A DNA stretch of 64,000 nt from Thalassospiraceae bacterium LMO-JJ14 (GCA_021555105.2 CP134604.1:3386501-3450500), one strand, 5' to 3'. Shown: positions 18,987 to 29,053, numbered from the stretch's first letter. Program-made: numbers and translations. Notes: generated by a model from the sequence alone, not told the origin.

Positions 18987-20543
18987 CTAGGCCGAAAGCG
19001 CTTCCGGCGCGGTTTTTTGTCTTTTTACCAATAGTTTGTTCAAAGCCATAATATAAGCGCGGCAACTTGCCACCAGGGTATCCGTATCGGCGGCCATGCC
19101 GTTGACGGTACGGCCGTCTTCTTCAAGTCGTACAGAGACCTCGGCCTGCGCGTCTGTGCCCTGGGTCACAGCATGAACCTGGTAAAGCTGCAGGCGCGCT
19201 TCGTGCGGGAACAACTCCTTGATGCAGTTGAAGGCCGCGTCGACCGGGCCGTCGCCGGTGGCGTCGCAGGATTTCTCCTCGCCCTGCACGTTCAGCGTCA
19301 TCGACGCTTTCGGCGGGTTGTGCACGGTGCCGCAGTTGACCTCGAGCGAGACCAGCGAGATCTCGTCGACGACACCGACCCCCTGATCGTCGATCAGGGC
19401 GATGATATCCTCGTCGAATATCTCTTTCTTGAGATCGGCCAGATCCTTGAAGCGCTTGAATGCGGTCTGCAGCGCGTTGTCGCCCAGATCGTAGCCGAGG
19501 TCCTTGACCTTGTCCTTGAACGCGTGGCGGCCGGAATGCTTGCCCAGCACGATGTTCGACTTGGTCAGGCCGACCGATTCGGGGGTCATGATTTCATAGG
19601 TTTCGGCGTTTTTCAGCACGCCGTCCTGGTGGATGCCGCTTTCGTGCGCGAAGGCATTGGCGCCGACGATGGCCTTGTTGGGCTGCACCTGGAAGCCGGT
19701 GATCGACGACAGCAGCCGCGACGCCTTCATGATGTGTTCGGTCTTGATATTGGTGGTGTACGGCAAAACATCGGCGCGGGTGCGGATCGCCATGACGATT
19801 TCTTCCATCGACGCGTTCCCGGCACGCTCGCCGATGCCGTTGATGGTGCATTCGATCTGGCGTGCGCCGGCGTTGACGGCGGCCAGCGAATTGGCGACGC
19901 CGAGCCCCAGGTCATTGTGGCAGTGCACGGAAATGATCGCCTTGTCGATGTTCGGCACACGGTTCATCAGCATCTCGATCAGCGCCGCGAACTCGTCCGG
20001 CACCGCATAGCCAACGGTATCGGGGATGTTGATGGTCCCGGCGCCCGCCGCAATCGCGCTTTCGACGCAGCGGCACAGGAAATCGTGCTCCGTGCGGGAC
20101 CCGTCTTCCGGCGACCATTCGACATCGTCGGTGTGCGTGCGCGCATGCTTGACGCTGTCGATGACCGCCTGATGCACGTCATCGGGCTCCATCTGCAGCT
20201 TGTATTTCATGTGCAACGGCGAGGTCGACAGGAAGGTGTGGATTCGCTTGCGCTCGGCTGGTTTCAGGGCTTCGGCGGCGCGGTCGATGTCGCCCTTGGT
20301 GGCGCGTGACAACCCGCAGATGGTGGCGCCCTTGACGGTCTTGGCAATCTCGTTGACGGCCTCGAAGTCGCCTGCGGAGGCGATCGGGAAACCGGCCTCG
20401 ATAACGTCGACGCCCATGCCCGCCAGAACCTCGGCAATGCGCAGCTTTTCCTCGAGATTCATCGAGCAGCCCGGCGACTGCTCGCCGTCGCGCAGCGTGG
20501 TGTCGAAGATGATAACGCGGTCTTTGTCCGTCACTTGTGCCAT
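18987..20543 (-). CDS. leuA: 2-isopropylmalate synthase
   Basis: The 518-residue enzyme has the catalytic barrel signature DTTLRDGEQSPGCSMN (14-29), the metal-binding HCHNDLGLGVANS, and a C-terminal LeuA regulatory domain (about 390-510) through which leucine inhibits. It condenses acetyl-CoA with 2-oxoisovalerate, the first step of leucine synthesis, taking its substrate from the neighbouring ilv genes. Length fits the class I type of about 510-520 residues. It is transcribed leftward from its own upstream region. Confidence 0.97.
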   Translation of the reverse strand: MAQVTDKDRVIIFDTTLRDGEQSPGCSMNLEEKLRIAEVLAGMGVDVIEAGFPIASAGDFEAVNEIAKTVKGATICGLSRATKGDIDRAAEALKPAERKRIHTFLSTSPLHMKYKLQMEPDDVHQAVIDSVKHARTHTDDVEWSPEDGSRTEHDFLCRCVESAIAAGAGTINIPDTVGYAVPDEFAALIEMLMNRVPNIDKAIISVHCHNDLGLGVANSLAAVNAGARQIECTINGIGERAGNASMEEIVMAIRTRADVLPYTTNIKTEHIMKASRLLSSITGFQVQPNKAIVGANAFAHESGIHQDGVLKNAETYEIMTPESVGLTKSNIVLGKHSGRHAFKDKVKDLGYDLGDNALQTAFKRFKDLADLKKEIFDEDIIALIDDQGVGVVDEISLVSLEVNCGTVHNPPKASMTLNVQGEEKSCDATGDGPVDAAFNCIKELFPHEARLQLYQVHAVTQGTDAQAEVSVRLEEDGRTVNGMAADTDTLVASCRAYIMALNKLLVKRQKTAPEALSA

Positions 20544-20720
20544 GACACACCTCTCATTCGTCCGAAACCGGAACAGTTCCGTCCCCGGACAGTCTCAGAA
20601 TTGGGTTTCCATAAGCTTAACGCCCGAAAACGCAAGAAAAAAGGCGGGATTGGGGGATGGAGGTACGTTTCCGCTGATTCATGTCTCGGAAGGAAGTGCA
20701 GGGTGACGGGCAAGCAGAAT

Positions 20721-20754
20721 AAACGGCCCCGGTTGCCCGGGGCCGTTTTTGTTT
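20721..20754. terminator. Rho-independent terminator, possibly bidirectional
   Basis: A 12-bp stem (20721-20732 with 20737-20748, AACGGCCCCGG/CCGGGGCCGTT core) with a 4-nt loop is followed by TTTTTGTTT on the plus strand and TTTATTCT on the minus strand. On the minus strand it would end the ilvB-ilvN-ilvC transcripts before leuA. Confidence 0.8.
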
Positions 20755-20765
20755 GATCCGCCCTC

Positions 20766-20862
20766 TCCTTCGAGACGCGCTGCGCGCTCCTCAGGATGAG
20801 GGTTTTATTCATTTCGCCTCATCCTGAGGAGCCCCGGACACTGTCCGGGGCGTCTCGAAGGA
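20766..20862. repeat. Palindromic dispersed repeat, family A copy 1
   Basis: TCCTTCGAGACGC at the left end is inverted at the right end (GCGTCTCGAAGGA, 20850-20862). Nested inside are TCCTCAGGATGAG and CTCATCCTGAGGA plus a CCCCGGACAC/GTCCGGGG hairpin. A second copy lies at 47736-47830, also between genes. Confidence 0.8.
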
Positions 20863-20923
20863 TGGGGACGACGATAGCCTGATCGTCGAGATCCCGGCCT
20901 GCGCCGGGATGACGCCTGCGGCG

Positions 20924-21976
<1,053 letters not shown>

Positions 21977-22011
21977 TTAAATCCGGTGTCGCTGAATTTG
22001 CTGGGGGGGTT

Positions 22012-22524
22012 TTACAGCCCCTCGGTCCCGCGGGCAATGGCGGCGACGCCGGTACGTGAAATATCCGCAAGCCCCAACGGCCGCATCAGATCGATAAAAG
22101 CGTTCAATTTGCCGGTGTCGCCGACGATTTCGAAGACGAAACTCTCGTTCGTGCTGTCGACCACGCGGGCACGGAAGATATCGGCGATACGCAAGCTTTC
22201 GACGCGTTTGTCACCGGACCCGACCACCTTGACCAGCGCCAGCTCGCGGTCCACATGCGGGCCGTCGAGGGTCAAGTCGGAAACCCGGTGCACAGGCACC
22301 AAGCGGCCCAACTGCGCCTTGATCTGCTCGATAATCATTTCCGTACCGGAGGTGACGATGGTGATCCGCGACAGGCTTTTTTCGATATCCACCAAGGCGA
22401 CGGTCAGGCTTTCGATGTTGTAGCCACGGCCGGAAAACAGGCCGATGACGCGCGCCAAAACGCCCGGCTCGTTGTCGACGAGAACGGAGATGGTGTGAAA
22501 GTTGATCTTTTTGTCGATGCTCAT
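22012..22524 (-). CDS. ilvN: Acetolactate synthase small (regulatory) subunit
   Basis: The 170-residue protein has an N-terminal ACT domain (HTISVLVDNEPGVLARVIGL, about 9-28) that binds valine, and the conserved C-terminal half with ETGD-like GDTGKLNAFIDLMRPLG. It activates and gives feedback control to the IlvB catalytic subunit. The start at 22524 (MSIDKK) has AAGGA upstream; the longer frame runs into the intergenic gap. It follows ilvB by 43 nt. Confidence 0.96.
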   Translation of the reverse strand: MSIDKKINFHTISVLVDNEPGVLARVIGLFSGRGYNIESLTVALVDIEKSLSRITIVTSGTEMIIEQIKAQLGRLVPVHRVSDLTLDGPHVDRELALVKVVGSGDKRVESLRIADIFRARVVDSTNESFVFEIVGDTGKLNAFIDLMRPLGLADISRTGVAAIARGTEGL

Positions 22525-22567
22525 GCTTCTGGTCCTTGAATTGAGGTGATGGTTTTCCACGCCGGCT

Positions 22568-24328
22568 TTAGACGAGGACCATCCCCTCTTCCGAAATCGG
22601 TTTCTCGGCCTTGTCGTCCGGGCCCAGAAGCATTTCATTGTGCGCCGCGCCCGACGGAATCATCGGGAAGCAGTTTTCCGTCGGATCGATCTGCACGTCG
22701 GCGATCACCGGTCCGTCGGTTTCGATCATTTCCTTCAACAGGTCCTCGACCTCACCGGGTTTGGTCGTACGCAACCCCTTCATACCGAAGGTGTCGGCCA
22801 GTTTGACGAAATCCGGCAGGCTATCCATGTAGCTTTCCGCATAGCGCCCGCCGTGCAGCAGCTCCTGCCACTGACGCACCATGCCCATATAGAAGTTATT
22901 GAGGATCAGGCACTTCACCGGCAGACGGTACTGCGCGATGGTGGAAAGCTCCTGCATGTTCATCAGGAACGACGCCTCGCCGGAGATATCCACGACCAGG
23001 CTTTCCGGATGCGCGATCTGCACGCCCATGGCGGCCGGCAGGCCATAGCCCATGGTGCCGAGGCCGCCCGACGTCATCCAGCGGTTCGGCTCTTCGAAGC
23101 TGAGATACTGCGCTGCCCACATTTGGTGCTGCCCGACTTCGGTGGTGATGTAGGTGTCCCTGTCGCGCGTCAGATCATTGAGTGTCTGCAACACGTACTG
23201 CGGCTTGATGATGTCGCCGGACTGCTTGAATTTCAGCGATTCGACGGCGCGCCAGTCGGCGATCTGCGCCCACCACTTGTCGAGCGCGGCGAGATCGGGG
23301 TGATGCTTCTTGGCTTTCCACCCGGCGATCAATTCCTTGAGGACGTGCGCGACATCGCCGACGATCGGGATATCGACCTTGACGTTCTTGTTGATCGAGC
23401 TGGGGTCGATGTCGATGTGGATTTTCTTTGAATTCGGCGAGAACGCATCCAGACGCCCGGTGATGCGGTCGTCGAACCGCGCGCCGACGCAGATCATGAC
23501 GTCGCAGTCGTGCATCGACATGTTGGCTTCGTAAGTGCCGTGCATGCCGAGCATGCCGAGGAACTGCTTGTCCGACGACGGATAAGCCCCCAGCCCCATC
23601 AGTGTCAGGGTGCACGGATAATTGGTCATGCGCACGAATTCGGTCAGCAGCCTGGAAGCTTCCGGACCGGAATTGATGACGCCGCCGCCGCAATAGAACA
23701 CCGGCTTCTTGGCCGACGCGATCAGTTCGACCGCTTCGGCGATCTTGTCGGACTCGGGTTTCAGGCGCGGCTGATACTTGGCCAGCGAGATTTCTTCCTT
23801 CGGCGTGTAGTCCTGCTTCGCCATGCAGACATCCTTGGGCAGGTCGATGACGACCGGGCCCGGACGGCCGGAACGCGCGACGTGAAACGCCTCGTGCATG
23901 ACATGCGACAGATCGGCAACGTTCTTCACCAGATAGTTATGCTTGGTGCAGGGGCGCGTGATACCGGTGGTGTCGCATTCCTGAAAGGCGTCGTTGCCGA
24001 TCAGATGCGTCGGCACCTGACCGGTCAGGCAGACAACGGGAATGCTGTCCATCAGCGCATCGGTCAGGCCGGTTACCGCATTGGTCGCACCGGGACCCGA
24101 CGTCACCAGAACGACGCCGACCTTGCCGGTCGAACGGGCATAGCCTTCGGCGGCATGCACGGCGCCGCCTTCCTGACGGACAAGGATATGGCGGATCTGG
24201 TTCTGGTTGAAGATCGCGTCATAGATCGGCAGGACCGCACCGCCCGGATAACCGAAGATGACTTCGACACCCTGATCGGCCAATGCCTTCAGGATAATCT
24301 CTGCTCCGGATATTTCTGTCGTGCTCAT
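22568..24328 (-). CDS. ilvB: Acetolactate synthase large (catalytic) subunit
   Basis: The 586-residue ThDP enzyme has the N-terminal Pyr domain with the catalytic Glu (VRQEGGAVHAAEGYA), a central FAD-binding domain and a C-terminal PP domain whose cofactor motif reads SGEASFLMN..LILNN. The second residue of the usual GDG/GDA cofactor motif is Glu here, a conservative change. It makes 2-acetolactate or 2-aceto-2-hydroxybutyrate for branched-chain amino acids. First gene of the leftward ilvB-ilvN-ilvC run. Confidence 0.97.
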   Translation of the reverse strand: MSTTEISGAEIILKALADQGVEVIFGYPGGAVLPIYDAIFNQNQIRHILVRQEGGAVHAAEGYARSTGKVGVVLVTSGPGATNAVTGLTDALMDSIPVVCLTGQVPTHLIGNDAFQECDTTGITRPCTKHNYLVKNVADLSHVMHEAFHVARSGRPGPVVIDLPKDVCMAKQDYTPKEEISLAKYQPRLKPESDKIAEAVELIASAKKPVFYCGGGVINSGPEASRLLTEFVRMTNYPCTLTLMGLGAYPSSDKQFLGMLGMHGTYEANMSMHDCDVMICVGARFDDRITGRLDAFSPNSKKIHIDIDPSSINKNVKVDIPIVGDVAHVLKELIAGWKAKKHHPDLAALDKWWAQIADWRAVESLKFKQSGDIIKPQYVLQTLNDLTRDRDTYITTEVGQHQMWAAQYLSFEEPNRWMTSGGLGTMGYGLPAAMGVQIAHPESLVVDISGEASFLMNMQELSTIAQYRLPVKCLILNNFYMGMVRQWQELLHGGRYAESYMDSLPDFVKLADTFGMKGLRTTKPGEVEDLLKEMIETDGPVIADVQIDPTENCFPMIPSGAAHNEMLLGPDDKAEKPISEEGMVLV

Positions 24329-24364
24329 CGAACCGTTCCTTGTGCGTTACACCAAACAATAATT

Positions 24365-24394
24365 GACGGTCGGCAACCGCGGCCCCCGACCGTC
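24365..24394 (-). promoter_or_regulatory. Hairpin in the ilvB 5-prime leader
   Basis: Nine-bp arms GACGGTCGG/CCGACCGTC with a 12-nt GC-rich loop lie about 35 nt before the ilvB ATG. Such structures often take part in ilv attenuation, but I found no leader peptide with a convincing start and only a weak U-rich tail (AATTATTGTTT). It may simply be a leader hairpin. Confidence 0.35.
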
Positions 24395-24447
24395 CTGAAC
24401 CTTGTGTTAGAGCTCCAGCCCAGCAGGAGCGGGGGGAACCTAGAGGC

Positions 24448-25398
24448 TCATGCCCCGGGGGTCAATAAAAACTTGCGAATAAATGAAAAGATTTTTTCTT
24501 CATCTCTTTCCGAATATTTCTCTTCAACGCACAAATCTGTACGAATCTGACGCCTGAACCAGGTCATCTGCCGCTTCGCAAGATGGCGGGATGCCGTCTT
24601 CGCCTTTGTGACAGCCGTTTCCAGGTCCCATTCGCCGTTCAGGGCCCGCATCAGCTCGGCGACACCGACGGCGCGTGCGGCCGGCAGATCGGGCGCCAAA
24701 CCGAGGGCCGCGAAAGCCTTGACCTCGTCGAGCGCCCCTGCCGCCAGCATGGCGTCGAAGCGGGCATCGATGGCGGCGTACATCTCGTCTCGCGGCGGCA
24801 TCAGGACGATCGTCAGATAGCGTGCCGGATAGCCCGGCGCATCAGCCTGTTCGCCCTGCCAGTCGCTGAGCGTACGGCCCGTGGCGGCGAACACCGCGGC
24901 GGCCCTGATCAGGCGCTGGCGGTCGCTGGCAGGCAGTCTGGCGGCGGCTTCGGGGTCCACGGTGCCAAGCTCGGCGCGGAACGCCTCACCGCCGATGTCG
25001 TCGAGGTGCGCGGTCATCTGCGCAACCATTTCAGAGGGCACATCGGGGACCGGCGCCAGCCCGTCCGTCAGCGCCTTCAGGTACAGACCGGTGCCGCCGG
25101 CAACCACCGGCACGCGGCCGCGGGCATGGATATCCGCGAGCGCCGTCTGCGCCATTTCGAGCCAGCGCCCGGCCGAGCAGCGTTCCGCAACGCTCAGGCA
25201 ACCGAACAGATGGTGCGGTACGCGCTGCATTTCGGCCGGCCCTGGGCGCGCGGTGAGGATGCTCAAGTCTGCATATACCTGCATGCTGTCCGCATTGACC
25301 ACCTCGCCGTTAAGCTTTTCGGCGGCCTTCAGGGCCAAATCGGTTTTTCCGCTCGCCGTCGGTCCGGCGATGATGACAACGGGCGATAAATCGTCCAA
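24448..25398 (-). CDS. miaA: tRNA dimethylallyltransferase
   Basis: The 316-residue enzyme has the P-loop GPTASGKT near its N-terminus, the DSMQVY substrate motif and GGTGLYLKAL. It adds dimethylallyl to A37 of tRNAs reading UNN codons. The start is best placed at TTG 25396-25398, with GGGAGG 6 nt upstream, giving MDDLSPVVIIAGPTASG. An ATG at 25417-25419 gives seven extra residues and has no Shine-Dalgarno site. The much longer frame that runs back over serB is antisense shadow. It is divergent from serB. Confidence 0.95.
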   Translation of the reverse strand: MDDLSPVVIIAGPTASGKTDLALKAAEKLNGEVVNADSMQVYADLSILTARPGPAEMQRVPHHLFGCLSVAERCSAGRWLEMAQTALADIHARGRVPVVAGGTGLYLKALTDGLAPVPDVPSEMVAQMTAHLDDIGGEAFRAELGTVDPEAAARLPASDRQRLIRAAAVFAATGRTLSDWQGEQADAPGYPARYLTIVLMPPRDEMYAAIDARFDAMLAAGALDEVKAFAALGLAPDLPAARAVGVAELMRALNGEWDLETAVTKAKTASRHLAKRQMTWFRRQIRTDLCVEEKYSERDEEKIFSFIRKFLLTPGA

Positions 25399-25461
25399 TT
25401 TGTGCCTCCCAGTAAGCATGCAGCGCGCATGCAGAATTCTAAACGCCCGGAGCCCGCCCGT

Positions 25462-26355
25462 ATGCAATCCGTCGTGACCCTGATCGCACCCGAGGACACC
25501 CCCCTTGGCGAGAGCATTGTTGGCGAAGTTCGCGCCGCCCTCAACACCCTCGGTGCAGAAACATCGCAACCGGTATGGCTTTGCGATGCGATTGCCTGCG
25601 ATATCGGCTTCGAGCATATCGCCGAAGACCAGGCCGACGCGGCGGCCAGAAGCATCATTGCCGCGCGTCCCGTCGACGTCATCGCGCAGGAAACGCTGAG
25701 CCGGCGCAAGTCGCTTTTGCTGGCCGACATGGACAGCACCATCGTGACGTCGGAGACGCTGGACGATCTGGCGGCGCATGTCGGGCTCAAGGAAAAGATC
25801 GCCGCGATCACGGCCAGAGCCATGAACGGAGAACTGGATTTCAAGGCCGCGCTCAGAGAGCGGGTCGGTATGCTGAAGGGGCTTTCCGCCGGGGCACTGG
25901 ACGAGGCCTGGGCCCAGATCGAACTTTCGCCCGGCGCCGAGACTCTGGTCCGTACCATGGCGGCGCACGATGCCCGCTGCGTTCTGGTCTCGGGCGGCTT
26001 CAAATTTTTCACGTCCAGGGTCGCGGCGCGCTGCGGCTTTCACGAAGACCTGTCGAACGATCTGATCATCGAGGACGGCAAACTGACCGGGCAGGTAACG
26101 GAACCGATCCTCGACAAGGACGTGAAGTTGCAGACTCTGATCGCGCGCGCCGCCAGTCATGGCCTGTCGCTTGCCGAGACGCTCGCTGTCGGCGACGGCG
26201 CCAATGACCTGCCGATGCTGAAAGGCGCCGGGCTCGGCGTTGCCTACCGAGGCAAACCGAGCGTCCTCACCGAAGCACCGGCACGGCTCGATCATGCCGA
26301 TCTGAGCGGGCTTCTGTATGCGCAGGGCTACCGGGTGGAAGAATTCGTCGGGTAA
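25462..26355 (+). CDS. serB: Phosphoserine phosphatase
   Basis: The 297-residue HAD phosphatase has motif I LLADMDSTIV (nucleophile first Asp), motif II VLVSGGF and motif III/IV VGDGANDLPMLKGAGLGVAY. An N-terminal ACT-like region of about 80 residues precedes the catalytic domain, as in alphaproteobacterial SerB. It releases serine from phosphoserine. The start at 25462 is preferred (GGAG 9 nt upstream); an in-frame ATG at 25429 is possible. It converges on degP. Confidence 0.96.
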   Translation: MQSVVTLIAPEDTPLGESIVGEVRAALNTLGAETSQPVWLCDAIACDIGFEHIAEDQADAAARSIIAARPVDVIAQETLSRRKSLLLADMDSTIVTSETLDDLAAHVGLKEKIAAITARAMNGELDFKAALRERVGMLKGLSAGALDEAWAQIELSPGAETLVRTMAAHDARCVLVSGGFKFFTSRVAARCGFHEDLSNDLIIEDGKLTGQVTEPILDKDVKLQTLIARAASHGLSLAETLAVGDGANDLPMLKGAGLGVAYRGKPSVLTEAPARLDHADLSGLLYAQGYRVEEFVG

Positions 26356-26425
26356 GCCCCTCTCCCTCCCACGCGCGGACGCGCGGGTCCCACCCTCTCC
26401 CAAGGGAGAGGGTATCTAGGGGAAA
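26356..26425. terminator. Hairpin-rich repeat between convergent serB and degP
   Basis: A perfect 10-bp stem ACCCTCTCCC/GGGAGAGGGT (26392-26413, 2-nt loop) sits beside an ACGCGCGG..GCGCGGGT structure and another CCCCTCTCCCTCCC copy. It separates two convergent stops and probably halts both transcripts, though it lacks a T-run. The CCCTCTCCC motif resembles common dispersed intergenic repeats. Confidence 0.5.
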
Positions 26426-27943
26426 TCAGCCCTTGTCGATGCGGATCGCGATGAATCGCCGCCCCTGCGCGCTTCCGACGCGCAGCAGCACCGACTTTCG
26501 GCCCTGCGCCTTGGCTTCATCGACCTTGCGCGTCACGTCGGCGGGTTCGCTGACATCCGACTGACTGACCTGAATGATCACATCGCCCGGCTGCAGCCCC
26601 TTTTCCGCGGCCGGCCCGTCGGCATCGACGTCGGTCACAACAACACCCTTCACCGTGTCACCAAGCTTGAAACGTTCGCGCGCGTTGTCGTCGATCACCG
26701 CGACTTTGAAGCCCAGACCGTCGACCGTGCTTTCGGCACCGACATCCTTGGTATCGACAGCGGCGACTTCGACCGGCGTATCCTTGAGCACCCCGACCTT
26801 GACCTTGAAGGTCTTTTTCTTGCCGTCGCGCCAGACCACGATTTCGACTGTGGTACCAGGGTCGACGGCGGCGACGAGCTTCGGCAAGCTGTGCACATCC
26901 GCCACCGCGACTCCGCCGAATTCAATCACTACATCGCCGGCCTTGATGTCAACCGATGCCGCCGGCCCGTCATCGAGGACACTGGCGACCATTGCGCCCC
27001 GGGGGCCATCGAGGCCCAGACTTTCGGCGATTTCAGGCGTTACCGACTGAATATGCACGCCAAGCCAGCCGCGCCGCACTTCGCCGTTATTGATCAACTG
27101 ACGGATCACCGGTGCGGCGGTCGAGGTCGGCACGGCAAAGCCGATACCGACACTGCCGCCGGTCGGCGAGATAATCGCGGTATTAATACCGATCACCTCA
27201 CCACCCATATTGAACATCGGCCCGCCCGAATTGCCGCGGTTGATCGAGGCGTCGGTCTGCATGAAATTGTCGTAGGGGCCGGCATTGAGGTTACGGTTAA
27301 TCGCCGAGATGATCCCCGCCGTGAGCGTGCCGCCAAAGCCGAAGGGATTGCCGATGGCAATCACCCAGTCGCCGACTTCGCTGGCATTCGAATCGCCCAG
27401 TTCGGCGACCGGCAGATCGCCGTCGTAATTGACCTTGAGCACCGCGATATCGGTTTTCGAATCGCGCCCGACCAGTTCCGCCTTGAGCCGCGTGTCGTCG
27501 TGAAGGATCACGGTAATCTCATCCGCACCATCAATAACGTGGTTGTTGGTGACGACGAAGCCCTTGGCATCGACGATGAAGCCGGACCCCAGCGACGTCG
27601 CCTTGCGCGGTCGCTGCGGCTGGCCATTGCGCTCGAAGAAGTCTTTGAAGAAATCCTCGAACGGCGAGCCCGGCGGCAACTGCGGTATATCGAACCCGTT
27701 GCGCCCTTCGACCATCTGCGTCGTCGAGATATTGACGACTGTCGGCAAAAGCTTTTTCGCCAGACCGGAAAAACTGTCCGGCGCGCCCTTGGCAAATGCG
27801 CCCGACGCCTGCAGAGCAATCGCCAGCGCCGTCAGAACGGCGAACAGCCGCATCGCCCAGATGACGGTTTTGGACGTGTCGTCCGATTTAACGGCGGCTC
27901 GGGTCGTCACTCTGGCGTGTCTCATCGTTCGCTTAAACCTCAT
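26426..27943 (-). CDS. degP: Periplasmic serine protease DegP/HtrA (Do family)
   Basis: The protein of about 505 residues has a membrane or signal segment (MRLFAVLTALAIALQASGAFA), a trypsin-like domain with triad motifs TNNHVIDGAD (His), SKTDIAVLKV (Asp) and RGNSGGPMF (Ser), then two PDZ domains. It refolds or degrades damaged envelope proteins. The start is uncertain: ATGs at 27970, 27943, 27925 and later at the signal segment are in frame and none has a strong ribosome-binding site, so a long positively charged pre-signal tail may not be real. In related genomes degP usually lies beside hflC-hflK; here 2.8 kb of other genes intervene. Confidence 0.94.
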   Translation of the reverse strand: MRFKRTMRHARVTTRAAVKSDDTSKTVIWAMRLFAVLTALAIALQASGAFAKGAPDSFSGLAKKLLPTVVNISTTQMVEGRNGFDIPQLPPGSPFEDFFKDFFERNGQPQRPRKATSLGSGFIVDAKGFVVTNNHVIDGADEITVILHDDTRLKAELVGRDSKTDIAVLKVNYDGDLPVAELGDSNASEVGDWVIAIGNPFGFGGTLTAGIISAINRNLNAGPYDNFMQTDASINRGNSGGPMFNMGGEVIGINTAIISPTGGSVGIGFAVPTSTAAPVIRQLINNGEVRRGWLGVHIQSVTPEIAESLGLDGPRGAMVASVLDDGPAASVDIKAGDVVIEFGGVAVADVHSLPKLVAAVDPGTTVEIVVWRDGKKKTFKVKVGVLKDTPVEVAAVDTKDVGAESTVDGLGFKVAVIDDNARERFKLGDTVKGVVVTDVDADGPAAEKGLQPGDVIIQVSQSDVSEPADVTRKVDEAKAQGRKSVLLRVGSAQGRRFIAIRIDKG

Positions 27944-28304
27944 ATCAAAAATCCGTATACTAATGTGCATAACCTATAGCACTTCGTCTATGCATCAAAT
28001 GTGTCTGCACTATGGCCGTGTCCAGTGGTGGGGTGAAATTGGACCGATTCACGGCGAATTGATGTCAGAGGCTTCATCTATCGAGACGCTTTCTAACGTT
28101 CGCGCCTCAAGATGAGGCGGCAAACGCCCACCCCCGCGCGTGTCGGTGTCCCGCTATGGCAGGTATAGACTCCAACCTTCCTCAGAAAGGCACGTTAGGT
28201 TTTGTAGAAATCACCGATTTTCTAGAATGAATAAAGAAAGCCCCGCCAAATTGACGGGGCTTTCCAAATAAACTTTACATTACTCTACGTCACACTGCCT
28301 TACT
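27944..28304. other. Intergenic region upstream of degP
   Basis: About 360 bp without a supported gene. It contains the degP promoter region, a small hairpin CGCCTC-AAGAT-GAGGCG (28105-28122) and the terminator at 28236-28264. The right half is less GC-rich than the flanking housekeeping genes. Confidence 0.5.
28236..28264 (-). terminator. Rho-independent terminator
   Basis: A perfect 10-bp stem GAAAGCCCCG/CGGGGCTTTC with a 9-nt loop is followed on the minus strand by TTTATTCATT. It lies 41 bp after the stop of the small membrane-protein gene at 28305-28481 and fits as its terminator. Confidence 0.75.
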
Positions 28305-28481
28305 CTACTCAACAGATATGAACACACTTAACCGCGTCTTCCATATCTGCAACTTCGTTCTCATAGTGACTTTCCTACCACTGTCTGTAGCCAGAGTGAT
28401 TAAGCTTCTGGCCCAAAAAAGCAGCGCGACTAAAATGACGACAAAGACTATGGCCGGTAGCCACAGCCCTATGTCGTTCAT
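28305..28481 (-). CDS. Small single-span membrane protein (58 aa)
   Basis: The frame reads MNDIGLWLPAIVFVVILVAL and continues to 58 residues. It has one clear N-terminal transmembrane helix (about 5-27) followed by a basic cytoplasmic tail with several Lys and Arg. A ribosome-binding site AGGTGA lies just before the ATG, and a good terminator lies just downstream on the same strand, which together support a real gene. No family was recognized. It belongs to the less GC-rich insertion between degP and hflC. Confidence 0.65.
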   Translation of the reverse strand: MNDIGLWLPAIVFVVILVALLFWARSLITLATDSGRKVTMRTKLQIWKTRLSVFISVE

Positions 28482-28771
28482 GGCAGGTCACCTCACTACG
28501 CTGTTCCAAATAGCCATATTCGATACTCCATTTAAACAAAGCATGCGAATCAAGTTGCAAATATAAATATAAGCCTGTTTTGGCCGAGAGTCGAGAAAGC
28601 GAAAGCGGGGCCCCCTCTGCGGAAGGGGCACAAAATGCCATAGGACTGCTTCCCCTGATCGATCGCTTCCAGTACAATCATTGCGCGTGTTGTGCGATTT
28701 CTGCGCCTGCTTCATTTATGGCGGAAAATCCCCAGACGAATATGTACAATCGTCAATGGCAGAGCGTTGCG

Positions 28772-29053
28772 ATGAAGAAGATCAAAACCTATCTCGACTA
28801 TCTTCTAGACATTTCCGTCACCGTACACTTCTTCAACATGTTGGCCGACATATTCATGTTCCCCTCCCGGGCCAAAAAAATTCAAAAGGAGGAATCGGAC
28901 GGTTTCGACCAATTCCATTTGATGGACTCTGAATACGACGACGAATTGAAAGATAATATTCCAAGCAACAGATGGGCCTGCTTTGAGCCGTTATGGCCTT
29001 TTTATCAACCGCGAGAAATCGGCACAAAAAAGCCCCCACCTGATAAGGAATAA
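28772..29053 (+). CDS. Hypothetical protein
   Basis: A 93-residue frame beginning MKKIKTYLDYLLDISVTVHF, with a moderately hydrophobic first third that could be a membrane-associated helix, then an acidic middle (DSEYDDELKD) and a Pro/Lys-rich tail. The frame stays open upstream to 28580, with other ATGs at 28718 and 28742, and none has a clear ribosome-binding site. No domain was recognized. Base composition matches the surrounding AT-richer insertion. Confidence 0.4.
   Translation: MKKIKTYLDYLLDISVTVHFFNMLADIFMFPSRAKKIQKEESDGFDQFHLMDSEYDDELKDNIPSNRWACFEPLWPFYQPREIGTKKPPPDKE

Larger units (their letters stand above)
20544..20923. other. leuA upstream region with terminator and palindromic repeats
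   Basis: The 380-bp gap holds the leuA 5-prime region, a strong GC hairpin at 20721-20748 and a dispersed palindromic repeat at 20766-20862. Two further small hairpins lie next to the ilvC stop (ATCCCGGC..GCCGGGAT at 20891-20910 and GACGCC..GGCGTC near 20911-20925). A 21-codon frame at 20617-20682 (minus) is not leucine-rich, so leader-peptide attenuation is not supported. Confidence 0.6.

Noticed and set aside
20617-20682. Possible leader peptide upstream of leuA
   Set aside because: The 21-residue frame has a single leucine codon and no paired attenuator and anti-terminator after it; the strong hairpin lies upstream of it.
25399-26403. N-terminal extension of the miaA frame to 651 residues
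   Set aside because: The extra 335 residues lie antisense to serB; the P-loop position and the GGGAGG-TTG start define a normal-length MiaA.
28375-28677. A 100-residue minus-strand frame overlapping the 58-residue gene
   Set aside because: It lacks a ribosome site and plausible composition, whereas the 58-codon frame has a ribosome site, membrane helix and terminator.
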